This document shows, piece after piece, positions 1 to 22,309 of a stretch of 64,000 bases of DNA. The first letter of the stretch is position 1; each line of letters opens with the position of its first letter. Location of the stretch: positions 1 through 64,000 of the forward strand of contig RPFO01002255.1 of assembly GCA_009746045.1 (NCBI GenBank), written 5' to 3'. A program made the position numbers and the translations under genes. This stretch comes from Mesostigma viride (taxonomy: Eukaryota; Streptophyta; Mesostigmatophyceae; Mesostigmatales; Mesostigmataceae). The notes below the pieces were generated by a model. The model was not told where the DNA came from and made no database searches. It was given only the letters and a program-made list of their open reading frames with translations.

Positions 1-833
1 CACCGTGCAACCGTCAGTCCCTTTGGTCTGTACAGAATATCCGGGATGTTCTTCTTAGATCGCGCCCGATTGGTAGACTAGTTCGACTACTGGTGACCCA
101 TAGTGCTTATGGGATGCGGTAAAGTGCATGCCCACCCTAAGCACCATCCTTTGCACTGCATCGCTGTTTCTTGGTATCATAACTTTAATGTGATTTAGGC
201 CCCATACGTACGGCTTTCTTGTATCATACACTTTAATGTGACGTTAGGCTGCATACATGGCTGTTTCTTGGTATCCATCCTACTATGAACTGTGCATAGG
301 GCATGCATCGCTTTTCTGGTATTCATCTCACTTAAATGTGATAGGGCATGCATCGCTGTTTCTTGGTATCATCATTTAATGTGATAGGGAACAGCGCTGT
401 TTCTGCATCATCACTTAAACTGTGATTAGTGGATACAATGGCCTGTTCTTGGATCATCACTTATGTGATAGGGCTGCATACACTGCGCTGGTTCTCGTTA
501 GTATGCATAACCTTAAATTGGACTGCTATTGCGACGAGCGCATGTGGATGTTAGCGTTGTGTGTTCCATCCTCCCGTGGCCCAGCAACTGCGTGGTCTAG
601 TCTGAGCCCAGGGCCGTCGAGGCAGTTGCCATGTGCTCTACAACGCCAGGCAGAACCCATGCACGCAGCGCGCTACGTCTCCCACTCTATGCCTACATTC
701 TGGCCTGCATCCCGCTCGGAATCCAGCAGCCCCAGTAAAGCACTTACCAGATCCACGCCTGGTTCTTCTCTCCTTCTCATCCCTGGTTTCCTATTCCTGC
801 TGTCCACCTCTCTGGTTTCCAACCCCCATGCAG
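1..833. repeat. Degenerate ~50-60 bp tandem repeat, probably in an ABC transporter intron
   Basis: Between about 150 and 510 a unit resembling GCATCGCTGTTTCTTGGTAT followed by ATCACTTAATGTGATAGGGC recurs about seven times with many small indels and substitutions. No coding segment of the downstream ABC transporter could be placed here, although its first membrane domain must lie upstream, so this is probably intron or the window starts inside the gene. From 510 to 833 I see nothing else. The high indel load could be natural decay or residual long-read error. Confidence 0.45.
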
Positions 834-866
834 GTGCTACGGAGAGCGGCACTAAGACGATGGGCA
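834..866 (+). CDS. Possible short ABCC exon (end of first membrane domain)
   Basis: After a plausible acceptor (CAG at 831-833) the frame reads VLRRAALRRW, which fits the segment just before the last helices of the first ABCC membrane domain. The next certain exon (1949) continues the alignment with no gap (LNFFVIG). I could not find a clean donor in the right phase: a GT lies near 868 but in phase 2, while the next exon needs phase 0. The exon boundary is unresolved and may involve a GC donor or a sequence error. Confidence 0.3.
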
Positions 867-1345
867 GCGTTTCCAGGAGGGAAGGTCGCGCCCATCCGTA
901 CGGAGGGAAGCTCAAGCTGCTGTCGCATAAGGAGAACTCTTACCTGGTGCGGTGAGCCTCTGCCGTGCCCTGGTGGTCTTCCTTTGTTGCCGCAGCAATA
1001 GTTTGCTGTTCCATCCTTGTTGCTGCTCAGCAGCCCGCAGTACTCCCCGTCTCAGTGTGGCCAGCGCTCCGCAGGCGGGCGCGCAAACAGCATCCTCAGC
1101 AGTGGGGTCTTCACAAGCTGCGTGAAGGCGCTCGGCCCGTGAACACAGCTCCTTACCGGTGGGAGTGCGGTTCCATCTTCCTACATATTGGTGGATCGGC
1201 GCTGCATGGTAGAGACATGTGGTGGGCAGGCAGGGAGGGCTATATCCTGCACTAGGCATCAGGACAAGCAAGTCCCTCTGCGGCTGGGAAATTGGAGTAT
1301 TAGAATTCGAAGACATTACTGTTAACCTGTTTTGCCTGTTGGCTC

Positions 1346-1772
1346 TCTCCCTCCCACCCCCTCCCTCCCTTCCCGTCCTCCTCCCTCCCTCCCTCCCTCC
1401 TCCCTCCCTCCCTCCTCCCCTCCCTCCCCCCTCCCTCCCTCCCTCCCCTCCCTCCCTCCCTCCCCCCTCCCTCCCCCCTCCCCCTCCTCCCTCCCTCCCT
1501 CCTCCCTCCCCCCTCCCTCCCTCCCTCCCTCCCTCCCTCCCCCCCCCCCCCCTCTCTCTCTCCCCTCCCCTCTCTCTCCCCTCCGCCTCCCCCTCCCCCT
1601 CCCCCTCCCCCTCCCCCTCCCCTCCCCTCCCCCTCCCCCTCCCCTCCCCCTCCCCCCTCCCCTCCCCCTCCCCCTCCCCCTCCCCTCCTCCCCTCCCCCT
1701 CCCCCTCCCCCTCCCTCCCCCTCCCCCCCCTCCCCCTCCCCCTCCCCTCCCCCTCCCCTCCCTCCCTGTCGC
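1346..1772. repeat. Polypyrimidine simple repeat (CCCT/CCCCT)n in an ABCC intron
   Basis: More than 400 bp of nearly pure C/T on the + strand, as CCCT and then CCCCCT units, followed by a CA run near 1805-1822. It lies in the intron before the exon at 1949. Long Pro/Ser (+) and Gly/Arg/Glu (-) reading frames here are repeat artefacts. Such tracts can form triplex DNA and are prone to length change. Confidence 0.9.
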
Positions 1773-1948
1773 TGGCACTGTCCTCCTCTCTTTCTCTCTT
1801 ACGTACACACACACACACACACGTAAGCCTGTGTGCATGCACACACCCATGCATGCCTCTACTGAACCCCTCTCCTCTCTCTGTACCAATTCCCTTTCCT
1901 GCACATCCCCACACAACTGCCTACATCAACCCCCCCTCGCCCACCCAG

Positions 1949-13039
<11,091 letters not shown>

Positions 13040-13732
13040 TTTGCTGACCAGTTCCCAACATAAACTTCAGAAAGTGACCCAAAACCCGATCACCCTTGGA
13101 AAGCATTTTTCCCATCCTGGTTGTCTACCTGGATGGAGGCGATATTTGTCACTTAATTATTTTTTCTAATGAGATTAGCATAGTACCCCGTGGCATGTCC
13201 ATGCGCATGACACGCAAGTACTTACTTACTGGTTGTCTACCAGGAGAGAGGCTGGGCCCACCTTTGTATCATGGCACCCTAGAGCTACAGCCAAGGGTGG
13301 CAGGTGAAGTCTGCGTACCATTCGCATTTGTGGGCCCCAGAAAAAAGTGCTCTCCTGGTCCTTAGTTTCGCAGTTTGTGCTGCAAATTTTCACTAACTGT
13401 GCTATATTGCAGAACGGCCTTTTGTGGAACTCTCAGGGAGCATCCGGCGGAGTTTTTCTTGCATGCCTCGAAGCCTTACTTTCACAATTTTCACCTGCGG
13501 CCACTTACAATTATTAGGTGGCCCCACCCTAGACCTATCATCAGTGAAGGTGTCATCCACCATCAATCAGTTTTCAAGAGTGAGTTTTGAAATGTAAATA
13601 AGCTATCAGAGGAGGGTGTGCATTAATCATGAGGACTTGTCAATGAGACAACCAGTGCAATTCCCCTTGGACTTATGCTCACCTGACGCAGTTACATGTA
13701 AATCAATTAATGATTTATTAATTAACTGACCA
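13040..13732. other. ABCC 3' flank, no gene seen
   Basis: AT-richer sequence after the ABCC stop codon, probably including its 3' UTR. No convincing coding exon or RNA was found. Two phrases resemble the dispersed GGTTGTCT motif seen at several transposon junctions in this window (near 13119 and 13225). Confidence 0.5.
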
Positions 13733-14479
13733 AGATGCTGCGCAAGGCCCTTAACATCCCCTTTGGTTCGCACACTAGGAATGCTCAAGGATTTGTACGC
13801 TGATTTGCCCTATGTTTCCCACATTCTTAGGCACAGGCGCCTGGGCCTAGCCGGGCACCTGGCCCGCACAGATCAGGTAGACACATCAGATAGACTAGCT
13901 GGCACCAAGCCCGCCCAGCCTGGGCCTTATGTCCTCACCTGTTGTGCCCCCGGCCGCGCGCGGCAGGGCCGCCACCCGTGGACTTTCCGAGATAGACCAG
14001 GCATGGACATGTGTGCCTAAATCTCACGAGCCACAAGGTAGCCATGGCTGACAGCGGATCGAGCTCATCACTTTCACATTTGGGCTCCAAATTCGGCCGT
14101 GAATATCACAATCGCTTCGTCTTTCTAAGACGCACACGCTGATGTATTTTTCCGACACTAAAACGCAGTATTATGGCGGGCAAACGCTTGACTGCGCAAC
14201 GCAGGCTGGCGGCTGCGCTGAGCCAAGAAAATTCGCCTGCATCTCCGCCCGGCCTATCAGGCAGCGGTGACACTGCTCAAGCGTTAGTAGTGCACTCGGC
14301 TCCTGCGGCCTCGCCTGATCCCAAGCGCACCCAACCAGCGGAATCACGCCCACCAGAACCGCCCGCTCGGCCATGATATCCTTCAATGTCGCCGACCACA
14401 ACTGGACCATGCAACATGGCCCTGGCCAGTGCCCTGTCCTGCATCTCTTACGGGGGCTACGCCTCACTTTACGACCTGT

Positions 14480-16482
14480 CCTCACCATCCTGCACCATCC
14501 TGCAATATCCGCAAATGCAAAAAATGGCTGACGGCGGTATGGCTGACGGCGGAGCTCAGATCTTTTGCGTCTGAGCCCCAAATTCGGTCAGACCACTTGC
14601 ATTCGATGCGCTTTATTCAGACGTACACGCCAGTATAATCGGTTACGGCTGAAACGCAGTATTGACAAAGTTATCACGTGACAAGCTATGACGACCCCAA
14701 AAGCAAAACGGGGTCTGGAAAAGGAGCTTACCGGCTCCCAGCCCAGCCCGCTCGCCATCGTTCTTGCCCAGCCGCCTGGGCACGCCAACCCACCGCCAGC
14801 AAACCCATCGCCAAGCGCCTCGCCTGAATCCAAGAAACCATGCCACGACCGCCACAAATGGAGCCTATTCTTGCCCGGCGACAGCAGGTTCTCCCTCCTC
14901 GAGTGGCAGAACCTGTCGCCACAGGAAGTCGTCGAGGTCCTCCAGTTCCTCACACAGGAACGGAAGCTCTTCGTGCCGCAGAAGGGGGGGGCGGCTATCG
15001 ACTACCGCAACACGTCCTGGCTCTACACTTATGAAGAACCACGCCAACGCCTGTTTATCTTGACCAGCTACTACCAGCGCAGCCTCGCCGACATCCACAG
15101 AGCGCTCAAAGCCCCCGCCCCCGCACAGCCGCCAGCCCCTTCGGCTCCCTCCCTCTGCAAGGATGACATCCGCGCAGTGCTGGAGGAGCACGTGACCTGG
15201 CCGCTGGCCGAGAAGCTGACATCGCTGAACACGACGCTCAACACGGTGGAGGCCCGGGTCTCCAATGTGGAAACCAAGGTCGTCCACAAGCTCCAGCCCC
15301 AGTTCACGACGCTGCACACCGCGGCGCAAGCTTCGGAAACGCATGCTGCACTTGTCTCTCGCCTTAACCAGGTGGAGGGCAAGTGCGGCGTGCTCATGAA
15401 GAAGCTTGAGGCCATCACCGCCCACACCGAGGCCCTGGCCACACAGGTCCCCAAGATAGCGGAGCAGACGGCCACCATTGCCTCCCAGCCACCCCGGCAG
15501 GATGCTGGTGACCTCCCGCCGCTCTCCTACGCGGACCTGCTGCGGTCAGCGACCGCCTCCACCACCGACGCCATCGCCACGAAGCTCCAGGAGCTGGAGG
15601 ACCACCGCCAGGCCCAGCAACGGGAGGTCACCGACCGCGCTCGCCGCGAGTGCCGCGTGGTGCTACGTCGCTTCCCCCAGAAGCCAGGTGAGACGTCAAC
15701 CTCTCTTGCTGACGAGCTCAAGAACCAGCTTCTTACCCTCATGGGCCTGGTAGGTGAGGTAGAACTGCGTGGGTGCCACCGCCTTCCCCACTCACGGGAC
15801 AAGGCGGCTCCCCCACCAGTCCTGCTCACCTTCCCCTCCCCTGAGGATAAGCAGCGGTTCCTCTCTCGTCGCAAGAGGTTGCACGACCTCACCTGGACGC
15901 TGGATGACGACCTGACCCCCGCTCAGCAACAGCAGCGACGCGACCTGTGGCCGGAATACCTCCGCCATAAGCAGGACCCCCAGAAGCCCAAGGTGTACTG
16001 GAGGGGCGGGGACCTGATGATCAACCACAAGATGTGGACGCCCCCAGCGGGCTAGAATAGCAATAGCCCTAGCAATTGTAACCATTGGAGTCACTGCCGC
16101 TAAGGCAGCCATGCCTAGAATGTTCGCCTAGCTGTGCCAACATACCTAGTCACGTGCCGCCAACGCACGGTATACACAACCAGCCATAGCCTTAGCCTAG
16201 TCCTAGCACAGCCATGCTACGCCCGTGCTATGGTCAGATTACTTGCCCACGCTATACTTGTTATGCCCCGCTTACATGGGTCTTATTGCACCCACAGTTT
16301 GCCGGATCGTTAGCCTGTCCTTTTAGCTAGCCGCGCCCGATTGCAGCTGTGGCATGCCTTTGGCATGAAGGAGACTGGGGGTCTCTGCCCTTTCTCCTGT
16401 AGTGCACACACAGGGATTAAAAGCACTTCAGTGCTCCGTGACTCCCCAACGGGAGCACGTGTTTAATTAATTAATTAATTAA
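14480..16482 (+). mobile_element. Inner, full-length ORF1-only retroposon
   Basis: Flanked by an exact 11-bp TSD TTACGACCTGT (14469-14479 and 16483-16493). About 2.0 kb: 5' leader with repeated ATGGCTGACGGCGG, one intact ORF1 (14688-16055), a ~420-bp 3' UTR, the terminal stem GTGCTCC...GGAGCAC (about 16430-16460) and a TTAA tail. A nearly identical 5'-truncated copy of its 3' part lies at 37651-38240. It lacks ORF2 and must borrow a reverse transcriptase, comparable to mammalian HAL1 elements. Confidence 0.82.
14688..16055 (+). CDS. Retroposon ORF1 protein, coiled coil plus RNA-binding domain
   Basis: 455-aa intact frame starting MTTPKAKRGLEKELTGSQPS. Residues 1-60 are a Pro-rich basic head. 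Residues ~60-145 hold a conserved module (HKWSLFLPGDSRFSLLEWQN). Residues ~165-265 have heptad-like repeats with VETKV and RLNQVEGK, a trimer-forming coiled coil by analogy to LINE-1 ORF1p. From ~320, CRVVLRRFPQKPGE, RGCHRLPHSRDKA and VLLTFPSPEDKQRFLSRRK resemble the RRM-like and C-terminal domains of ORF1p, ending DDDLTPAQQQQRRDLWPEYL and VYWRGGDLMIN. The expected role is RNA binding and chaperoning of retroposon RNA. The intact frame beside decayed relatives suggests a recent insertion. Confidence 0.8.
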   Translation: MTTPKAKRGLEKELTGSQPSPLAIVLAQPPGHANPPPANPSPSASPESKKPCHDRHKWSLFLPGDSRFSLLEWQNLSPQEVVEVLQFLTQERKLFVPQKGGAAIDYRNTSWLYTYEEPRQRLFILTSYYQRSLADIHRALKAPAPAQPPAPSAPSLCKDDIRAVLEEHVTWPLAEKLTSLNTTLNTVEARVSNVETKVVHKLQPQFTTLHTAAQASETHAALVSRLNQVEGKCGVLMKKLEAITAHTEALATQVPKIAEQTATIASQPPRQDAGDLPPLSYADLLRSATASTTDAIATKLQELEDHRQAQQREVTDRARRECRVVLRRFPQKPGETSTSLADELKNQLLTLMGLVGEVELRGCHRLPHSRDKAAPPPVLLTFPSPEDKQRFLSRRKRLHDLTWTLDDDLTPAQQQQRRDLWPEYLRHKQDPQKPKVYWRGGDLMINHKMWTPPAG

Positions 16483-18211
16483 TTACGACCTGTGCCTCCA
16501 TCTCCACAGCATCAACCGCCTCATCTACCAAGACGACTCATGGTGTCCCCTCACCTATGTGACAGACCATCTCCAACCCCGCCCCCGCCTTCAGTACCTC
16601 ATCCTCTGCTCACTTCTCATGCGCTCGGATGGCGAGATCTGGGCTCCTACCATTTCCGCAGCCACCTACCGCTCCATCCTTCAGGAAGCCCTCGAGAAGC
16701 ACGTGATACCCCTTGCTGCAGATGTGGCAGCAATAGGCAGCACCCTGGCTGCACTGAGCTCCCTCACCTTTCCACCACCCTCACCTCCACCTCCACCCTC
16801 CTCGCCTCCACCTCCACTGCCGCCTCCACCTCCACCGCCGACATCAAGGCCCAGCTCCACAATATCGACAAGCGCCTCCACGACCATGCCATCGCCATCG
16901 ATGCCTGCAAAACACCGCAGGCCTCACCGCCCAGGCGGTGAAGGTCATTGCCGCCAAACCAGCCCCCGCTGGCCCGGCAGCCGATGCTTCCCCCCAGACC
17001 TGGGGGAACATGCTGAAGCACCACACCACCTCCACCACCTCCACCATCGCGGCACAGCTCAAGCAACATGTACACTCGACCTCCGCGAGGAGGCCGACCT
17101 CACCAAGCCGGCAGCCACAATGTCATCGTCAAGCACTTCGACCAGCAGGTGAGAGCTCGGAGTCTCTCGCCATAGCGTTTAAGCGCGACATTCTTACCCC
17201 CATGCCGCAACTCACTGGTGAGCTGCGGATGTCGGCTGTCCGCCAGTTCCCCGCGCGCGGGGTAAGGCTGGCCCGGCTCCCCTGATCCTCACCTTTTAGT
17301 ACATGGCGGATAAGCTGTCGTTTCTTAAATGCCGCGAGAAGCTCTCGGGGACTTCCTACACGCTGGACGACAACTTGACCCTGGCACAGCAACAGCGCGG
17401 CGACGGGAGCTGATGGCCAACCTACCTCCAACTCCGGCACAGCACAGGGTGGAAACCGGTATTCTTGAGGGGGGACCGGGGGAGGTCATCCACGTCGACC
17501 ACAAGCCCTGGCAGGCGCCCCCTGGCCCCTCAGTGCCACCCCAGAAACCCCAGACTGTCTAGGGAATATATAGCAGTAGTGTAGAGATTATAGCAGGCTT
17601 AGCCTAGCCCGTGGCTCACGCTCACGCGCATGTGCGCCTATAATGGAACTGCCCATGGATGATGCATTCAGAATCTAGCCAAGCTTTGCCTACGCAGAGA
17701 GTTCCTCTCTGCTGAGAAGCCACGCCCTAGCCATTGTTTCAGTAGCCATGATGATCTTCCACCCTATACTGACATATGTCCGCGCCTTGCGTGCTGGAAT
17801 ACATTGTGGTGCAGGTGCACCTTGTGCACCCAGAGCAGGTGTAGTTTACACCCTCAGTACCCTTGCAGGAAGTAGCCAAGAATGTATTAAAAGCCAAACC
17901 ATAACGAATTGCCCCTTCTCAGGGATATGTGCTACATGTACTCCCAACGGTCGAGATATGTTCCAATTAATATGGCCATGTGCTACCCTATAGACAAGAC
18001 GGGCTCACACCCGGCCGGGCCGAGCCTCCTGGTTTGTCCGTAATATGGAGGCACATGGTACGCAAGGATAGACATTGGCAAGAAGTGATGAAGGAGAGGC
18101 GCCCCCAGTCTGTGGGGGCTCCGCGTATGGCATATTTCATACAGCGATTCGGGCCGTGGTGCCCACAAACCTGTAACTAGTAGGACCTAGATAGCTTACA
18201 TCATCCATTCC

Positions 18212-19876
18212 ATCCCCTGCTGTCTGTTTTGCATCTTGGAAATCTTTACGCTCACGAAGGAACAATGTGACGATGTTATCAAGTTCCTGGCCCGCCATGA
18301 CGAACTTTTCCTGCCTACCCCTGGCGACAAGGTCACCAAGCCCGCCTGGGAATGGCTGCTTCAAGAACCGGAGGCGTACTTGAAGGCAGTCATCATGTGC
18401 AGCTACCTGCGCTGCGACGCCCAGGACATCACCCAGAGTGGCTACGCTGGCCTCAGGAGCCTCCTGCATGAGCGCAGACGGGCAGCCACAGCAGCTGCAG
18501 CATCCCCGCAGAGCAGCACCTCCCCCAGCACGGACTCCATCCGAGCTGCAGTGGCGGAGCAGCTGGCGCCGATGGCTGAGCAGCTCGCCGCCCTGAACGC
18601 GCCTGACGGCCGGCACTCAACACTCTCTCGGCCAAGGTCAACACTGACATTGAAGCCAGAGTCGCCCTTAAGCTCCAGCCTCAGTTTACTGCTACGCAAG
18701 AGCACACCACCAAAGTTTCCGAGGCCACAGCCACTGTGACCACCCGCCTTAACCAGGTGGAAGGCCGAGTCGGCCAAGGCACCGTGAAACTTGAGGGAGT
18801 TGCTGCCAAGGTAGACGCCCTGGCCACGCAGGTCCCCGAGATCGCCGAGCGAACGGCAACCATCGCCGCCCAACCTGCTGGTAGGGCTAGCGATGACCCC
18901 TCGACTCGCGCCTCCTGGGCGGACCTGCTCAGTCAAGAGCCAGGCATCCTCTACCACGACCGCCATCACCACCAAGCTCCAGGAGCTGGAAGACACACGC
19001 CGCGAGGCCGCTGACCGCGACCGTCGCCGCTGCCGGGTCATCCTCAGGCGCTTCGACATGCCGCCGGAGGAGACCCCAGACTCTCTTCTCGACGAGCTGA
19101 AGAAACAGCTCTTGGCGTGCATGCAGCTGCCAGCCGGTGCGATACTGCAGGGCGCCTACCGCCTGCCCCGCCATCCACGGGCCAAGGCTGGGCCCCCTCC
19201 AGTGGTCCTCACCTTCAGCGACATCACAGCCCGAGTTCGGTTCCTCTCTCGCCGCAAGAAGCTGCATGGTGGACACCTCCTGGTCGCTTGACGACGACCT
19301 GACGCCAGCCCAGCAGTGCAGCAACGCCGCGATCAGTGGCCCGATCGACTACATCCGCCACAAGACCAACCCCGAGAAGCCCCAAGTGTACTGGCGGGGC
19401 GGGGACCTCTATGTCAACAAGAAACTGTGGAAGCCCCCCCGGGCTTCCCCGGGATAGAGCACTCCAGCTAGTTGTCTAGATGGGGGCAATCGATTATGGG
19501 ATAGCTTAGGCATTACAGCACTTGAAACGATATTAGCGCACAGCGTTATAGTACCTTCAATTAGCTCTGGCACCTTGTGGCCATCAGCTTGCGCCTTAAT
19601 TAGCCGACGTCTTGAGCCCACCTCACATTTGTAGCATATTAAGCTATGCGTCAGCCTACCTATGGTATTGCACTGGTTGTATTGCACCCACAGTGTTGCG
19701 CCCCGGCACCATGCCGTGGAGAGAGCGCTCTGTGGCCTGCCCACCTGCGGCAGTGAGAGAAGCTAGGGCGCCCTCCCTCCTTCTCGCTGTGTATATAGGG
19801 TTGAAGGTTCCTTTACTCTGTATTGGCACCCACGTGACGCAGTCACGTGCTTATTAATTAATTAATCCCCTGCTGT
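18212..19876 (+). mobile_element. Third ORF1-only retroposon, in the LINE A 3' UTR
   Basis: Insert 18224-19864 between copies of ATCCCCTGCTGT (18212-18223 and 19865-19876). Removing it restores LINE A 3' UTR text that matches the minus-strand copy near 35810-35880. The element is 5'-truncated inside ORF1. Its own 3' end carries CACGTGACGCAGTCACGTG (19831-19849) and a short TTAATTAA tail, the same terminal signal as the LINE it landed in. Between ORF1 (ends 19457) and the tail is a non-coding 3' UTR. Confidence 0.82.
18236..19457 (+). pseudogene. ORF1 pseudogene of the third retroposon
   Basis: Four consecutive frames share the ORF1 pattern: EIFTLTKEQCDDVIKFLARH at 18239; a coiled-coil part with VTTRLNQVEGRVGQ near 18740; the RNA-binding part CRVILRRFDMPPEETPD from 19033; and SWSLDDDLTPAQQ with VYWRGGDLYVNKKLW after 19275. 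About three frameshifts break it. It is clearly diverged from the 14688-16055 protein, so several ORF1-only lineages coexist. Confidence 0.78.
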
Positions 19877-20000
19877 TCCCCTCCCACTGAGGACTTATAA
19901 TGCTCACGTGACGCAGTCACGTGTCTATTGATTAATTAATTAATTAATTAATTAATTAATTAATTAATTAATTAATTAATTAATTAATTAATTAATTAAC

Positions 20001-22309
20001 ACTACGAGTGCAATTAAGCCAGACATCTGGAGAATCCGGACCATGGTTGCTTGAGCCTTCTCTTATCCGCGCCTGTCGAGTCGCCTACAGTAGGATGATG
20101 GAAAATGAATGGAGGGGGAAACGTGTAGCCTTGTTGTACACGTTGAAAGTAGGTCAGGCGAATGTTCAGACTGAGACCTGCCGGGCCGGGTTTAGCTTTT
20201 AAAAAAAACTCATGTGATCAGTGCGTTGGTTAACTTGTAGCGGCCAGGATCGAGTGTCCAGTTGTAAGCACCACTGTTGCCGGATCGATTGCTCTCCTGA
20301 CATTTGAAGATCGACGGGTATCGCTCTCTACAGAATCGTGGTTCTCTGAACATAATTTCTTTATAGTGAGATGAAAGGGTAGCCGTAAGCCGCTAGAGCT
20401 AGTAGGCTATACAGTGCACGTGCCATACCTTTTGAGGCCGCTGCGGCCAGTGATCCGGATCGGTAGTTACACAAGATTTGGCCAGTTTTTCTGGCCATGT
20501 GGCAGGAGCTCCGTTGGGATATAGACCTGCCATGCAGCTGTCTATGTAGATTTCACAACGTAGTGATTAACCAGATCAAGATTCTTTTTATCACGCAATT
20601 ATTATGTGACCTAATAGCCCCGGCAGCCTTACTGTAAGCTGCCGGCAATTAGTACGCCACAGTGCGTCATTTGTTCAGACGCAAAATTCGCGTGCCAGCA
20701 AAAAAATGCCGTCCGGGCCAAGGCCGCGTGACATGCAAAAAAGACTAAAACAAACCCAACTAGCTAAGGTCAGCCTCTTTTCTTTTCACAAGGGCGGCGA
20801 CAGCAAGCCGGGGGAAACGAACTCTGGTCCTGAGCCCAAGCTAACGCACCAGACCAGCCAACTCAAGTGATTCTGCTGCTGTCGAAGATTCGACACTGTG
20901 TCAATCTGCCCTACCCGCTGAAACGGCAATGAGCTCTACACGACTACAACAATCAGCCGACACAGTGGTGTGGTGGTGGCAACGAGTTCTTCCGGTCATG
21001 ACATTCAATGCCTTCTTTTTCAACGGCTACATCTGCCAGTTTTAGTGACAACATCTTCATGTTTCGGCAACAATCTTTCATTCTAGTGCCGACGTTTTGC
21101 TGTAGCAGCGACATCTGGTTGTGGCGACAGCGTCGTCTGCTGCAACGGCATCTGCTAGGCCAACATCTCGAAAAGCAGGTGGGCATCTGGGGATCTCTTT
21201 TGGTTGCAGAAGAGATGCCTAGGGGATGAGACATTTTTTTCGTACTGCTCACCACCAATGATGAGTAGAATGGAGAAGACTGCAGTCCTGTAAGCAGTTG
21301 TAAGACCCAGTCCTGTACGCAGTGGACTTTGGAGGAAGGTCTTTTCCCTGTTCTAGTCATCGCTTGTAAAAAAGGTGACAGTCCCTTGTCTCTCAAGGTG
21401 TGCTGTCATACTGCTGACACCTCATACTGTTGTGCCTATGTAACACCTGCGTGCCTAGTTGACATGGGGAGTGCTGGCTTCTTCCCCCATAGGGTGAGAG
21501 GAGAACAACCTAGTTGTTCCCATCATTACATTATTCCATGCCTGTGATGCTGTTTTAGCATTGCTGTGTGAGGCTGAGTTTACCTTTTAGCACTCACCAT
21601 AGGCTTGCGTGGGGTATATGTTTTGATTGGTGCCTGTCACTGCCCTCTAGTAGTGTATCTGGTACATCGTAGGGTCTCACCCATGCACCCAAAAAATTTC
21701 TGGGAGGGTGTGGATCTGACCAGACACCTTGTGCATGGTTCTGGTACGTACCAGCACACAGCCAGATAGTTAGTACTAGAAAGACCACCCATTCCAGGAT
21801 GGTTTTGATAGTCAGTAGTTTATTTAGAATACAACCAGGAATTACTTGGGTCAGCCAGCATTAAATGTTATTTCTTGGTGCAGGCTGAAAACTGTACCCC
21901 TGTCCTGGGTAGTCACGGGCACTTGTATTATCTATAGATGGTGTGCTCGATTGCATCTATTATGGCTTGGCTTGCCTCTGTAGATGTGATAGTGTACTGC
22001 ACTCTATAGATAGTACTTATGACGTGCACCTCTTCAGTTGCATAGACACCTTCCATGCAGCTGTATAGGTAGTTACTGCGGTGCCTCTTTTGAGTGCATC
22101 CTTCTGCAGTGCCTCCTTGGGTGCATCTCTGCCATGTTCTCTGGTCTCGCACACATATATGAGGTGCCTTGATTGCGTGAACTGGCAAGATTTTGTTCAC
22201 TGCTGAGAACATTGTAATTAATGGGCAGTGTCAGGTCTTTCCTTTTCTCCTTTTTCTAGTAGAAAGGATGCTTGTTCACTGCGGCATGGGTCCCATAAGG
22301 AGTATGGTC
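20001..22309. other. Long spacer with one dispersed repeat copy
   Basis: A dispersed repeat (GGAGAATCCGGACCATGGTT, then GTCGAGTCGCC and ATGATGGAAAATGAATGGAG) occupies about 20023-20130. Related copies lie at 37468-37620, 50919-50975 and, shortened and inverted, at 35640-35695 and 38986-39022. I see no credible gene in the remaining ~2.2 kb. Confidence 0.5.

Larger units (their letters stand above)
14173..17562 (+). pseudogene. ORF1 pseudogene of the outer retroposon
   Basis: Starts MAGKRLTAQRRLAAALSQEN at 14173, loses frame near 14376, is split by the inner element (14480-16482), and resumes with SINRLIYQDDSWCPLTYV, ILQEALEKHVIPLAADVAA and later CREKLSGTSYTLDDNLTLAQ. These match the intact ORF1 of the inner element (AIDYRNTSWLYTYEE, VLEEHVTWPLAEKL, RKRLHDLTWTLDDDLTPAQ). 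Several frameshifts and stops show decay. A Pro/Ser-rich stretch (16755-16850) replaces part of the coiled coil. Confidence 0.7.
14014..17971 (+). mobile_element. Outer ORF1-only retroposon (family B) inside LINE A
   Basis: Bounded by an 11-bp TSD with one mismatch: ATGGACATGTG (14003-14013) and ATGGCCATGTG (17972-17982). Without the nested element it is about 1.95 kb: 5' leader, an ORF1 start at 14173, ORF1 remainder at 16494-17562, then a 3' region ending in a CTCCCAACGG hairpin remnant. The same 3' region recurs at 38251-38514, 41521-41821 and 51254-51413. It encodes no endonuclease or reverse transcriptase, so it is non-autonomous. Confidence 0.78.
13733..20000 (+). mobile_element. 5'-truncated LINE (family A), split by three ORF1-only retroposons
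   Basis: Non-LTR retrotransposon remnant. LINE text occupies about 13733-14013, 17983-18223 and 19877-20000. It encodes the region after the reverse transcriptase: RKALNIPFG, then in another frame (1-nt shift) LYADLPYVSHILRHRRLGLA, and after the insertion RDGLTPGR and IQRFGPWCP. Joined, these match the minus-strand copy at 35696-37149 in order. The 3' end holds the palindrome CACGTGACGCAGTCACGTG (19905-19923) and a TTAATTAA microsatellite tail (about 19927-20000). The frameshift and insertions make it a dead copy. Confidence 0.8.

Noticed and set aside
912-1916. Long Gly/Arg/Glu (minus) and Pro/Ser (plus) reading frames
   Set aside because: They are translations of the CCCT/GGGA simple repeat inside an ABCC intron. 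The same applies to 27102-27722, 47582-48247 and 53611-54480.
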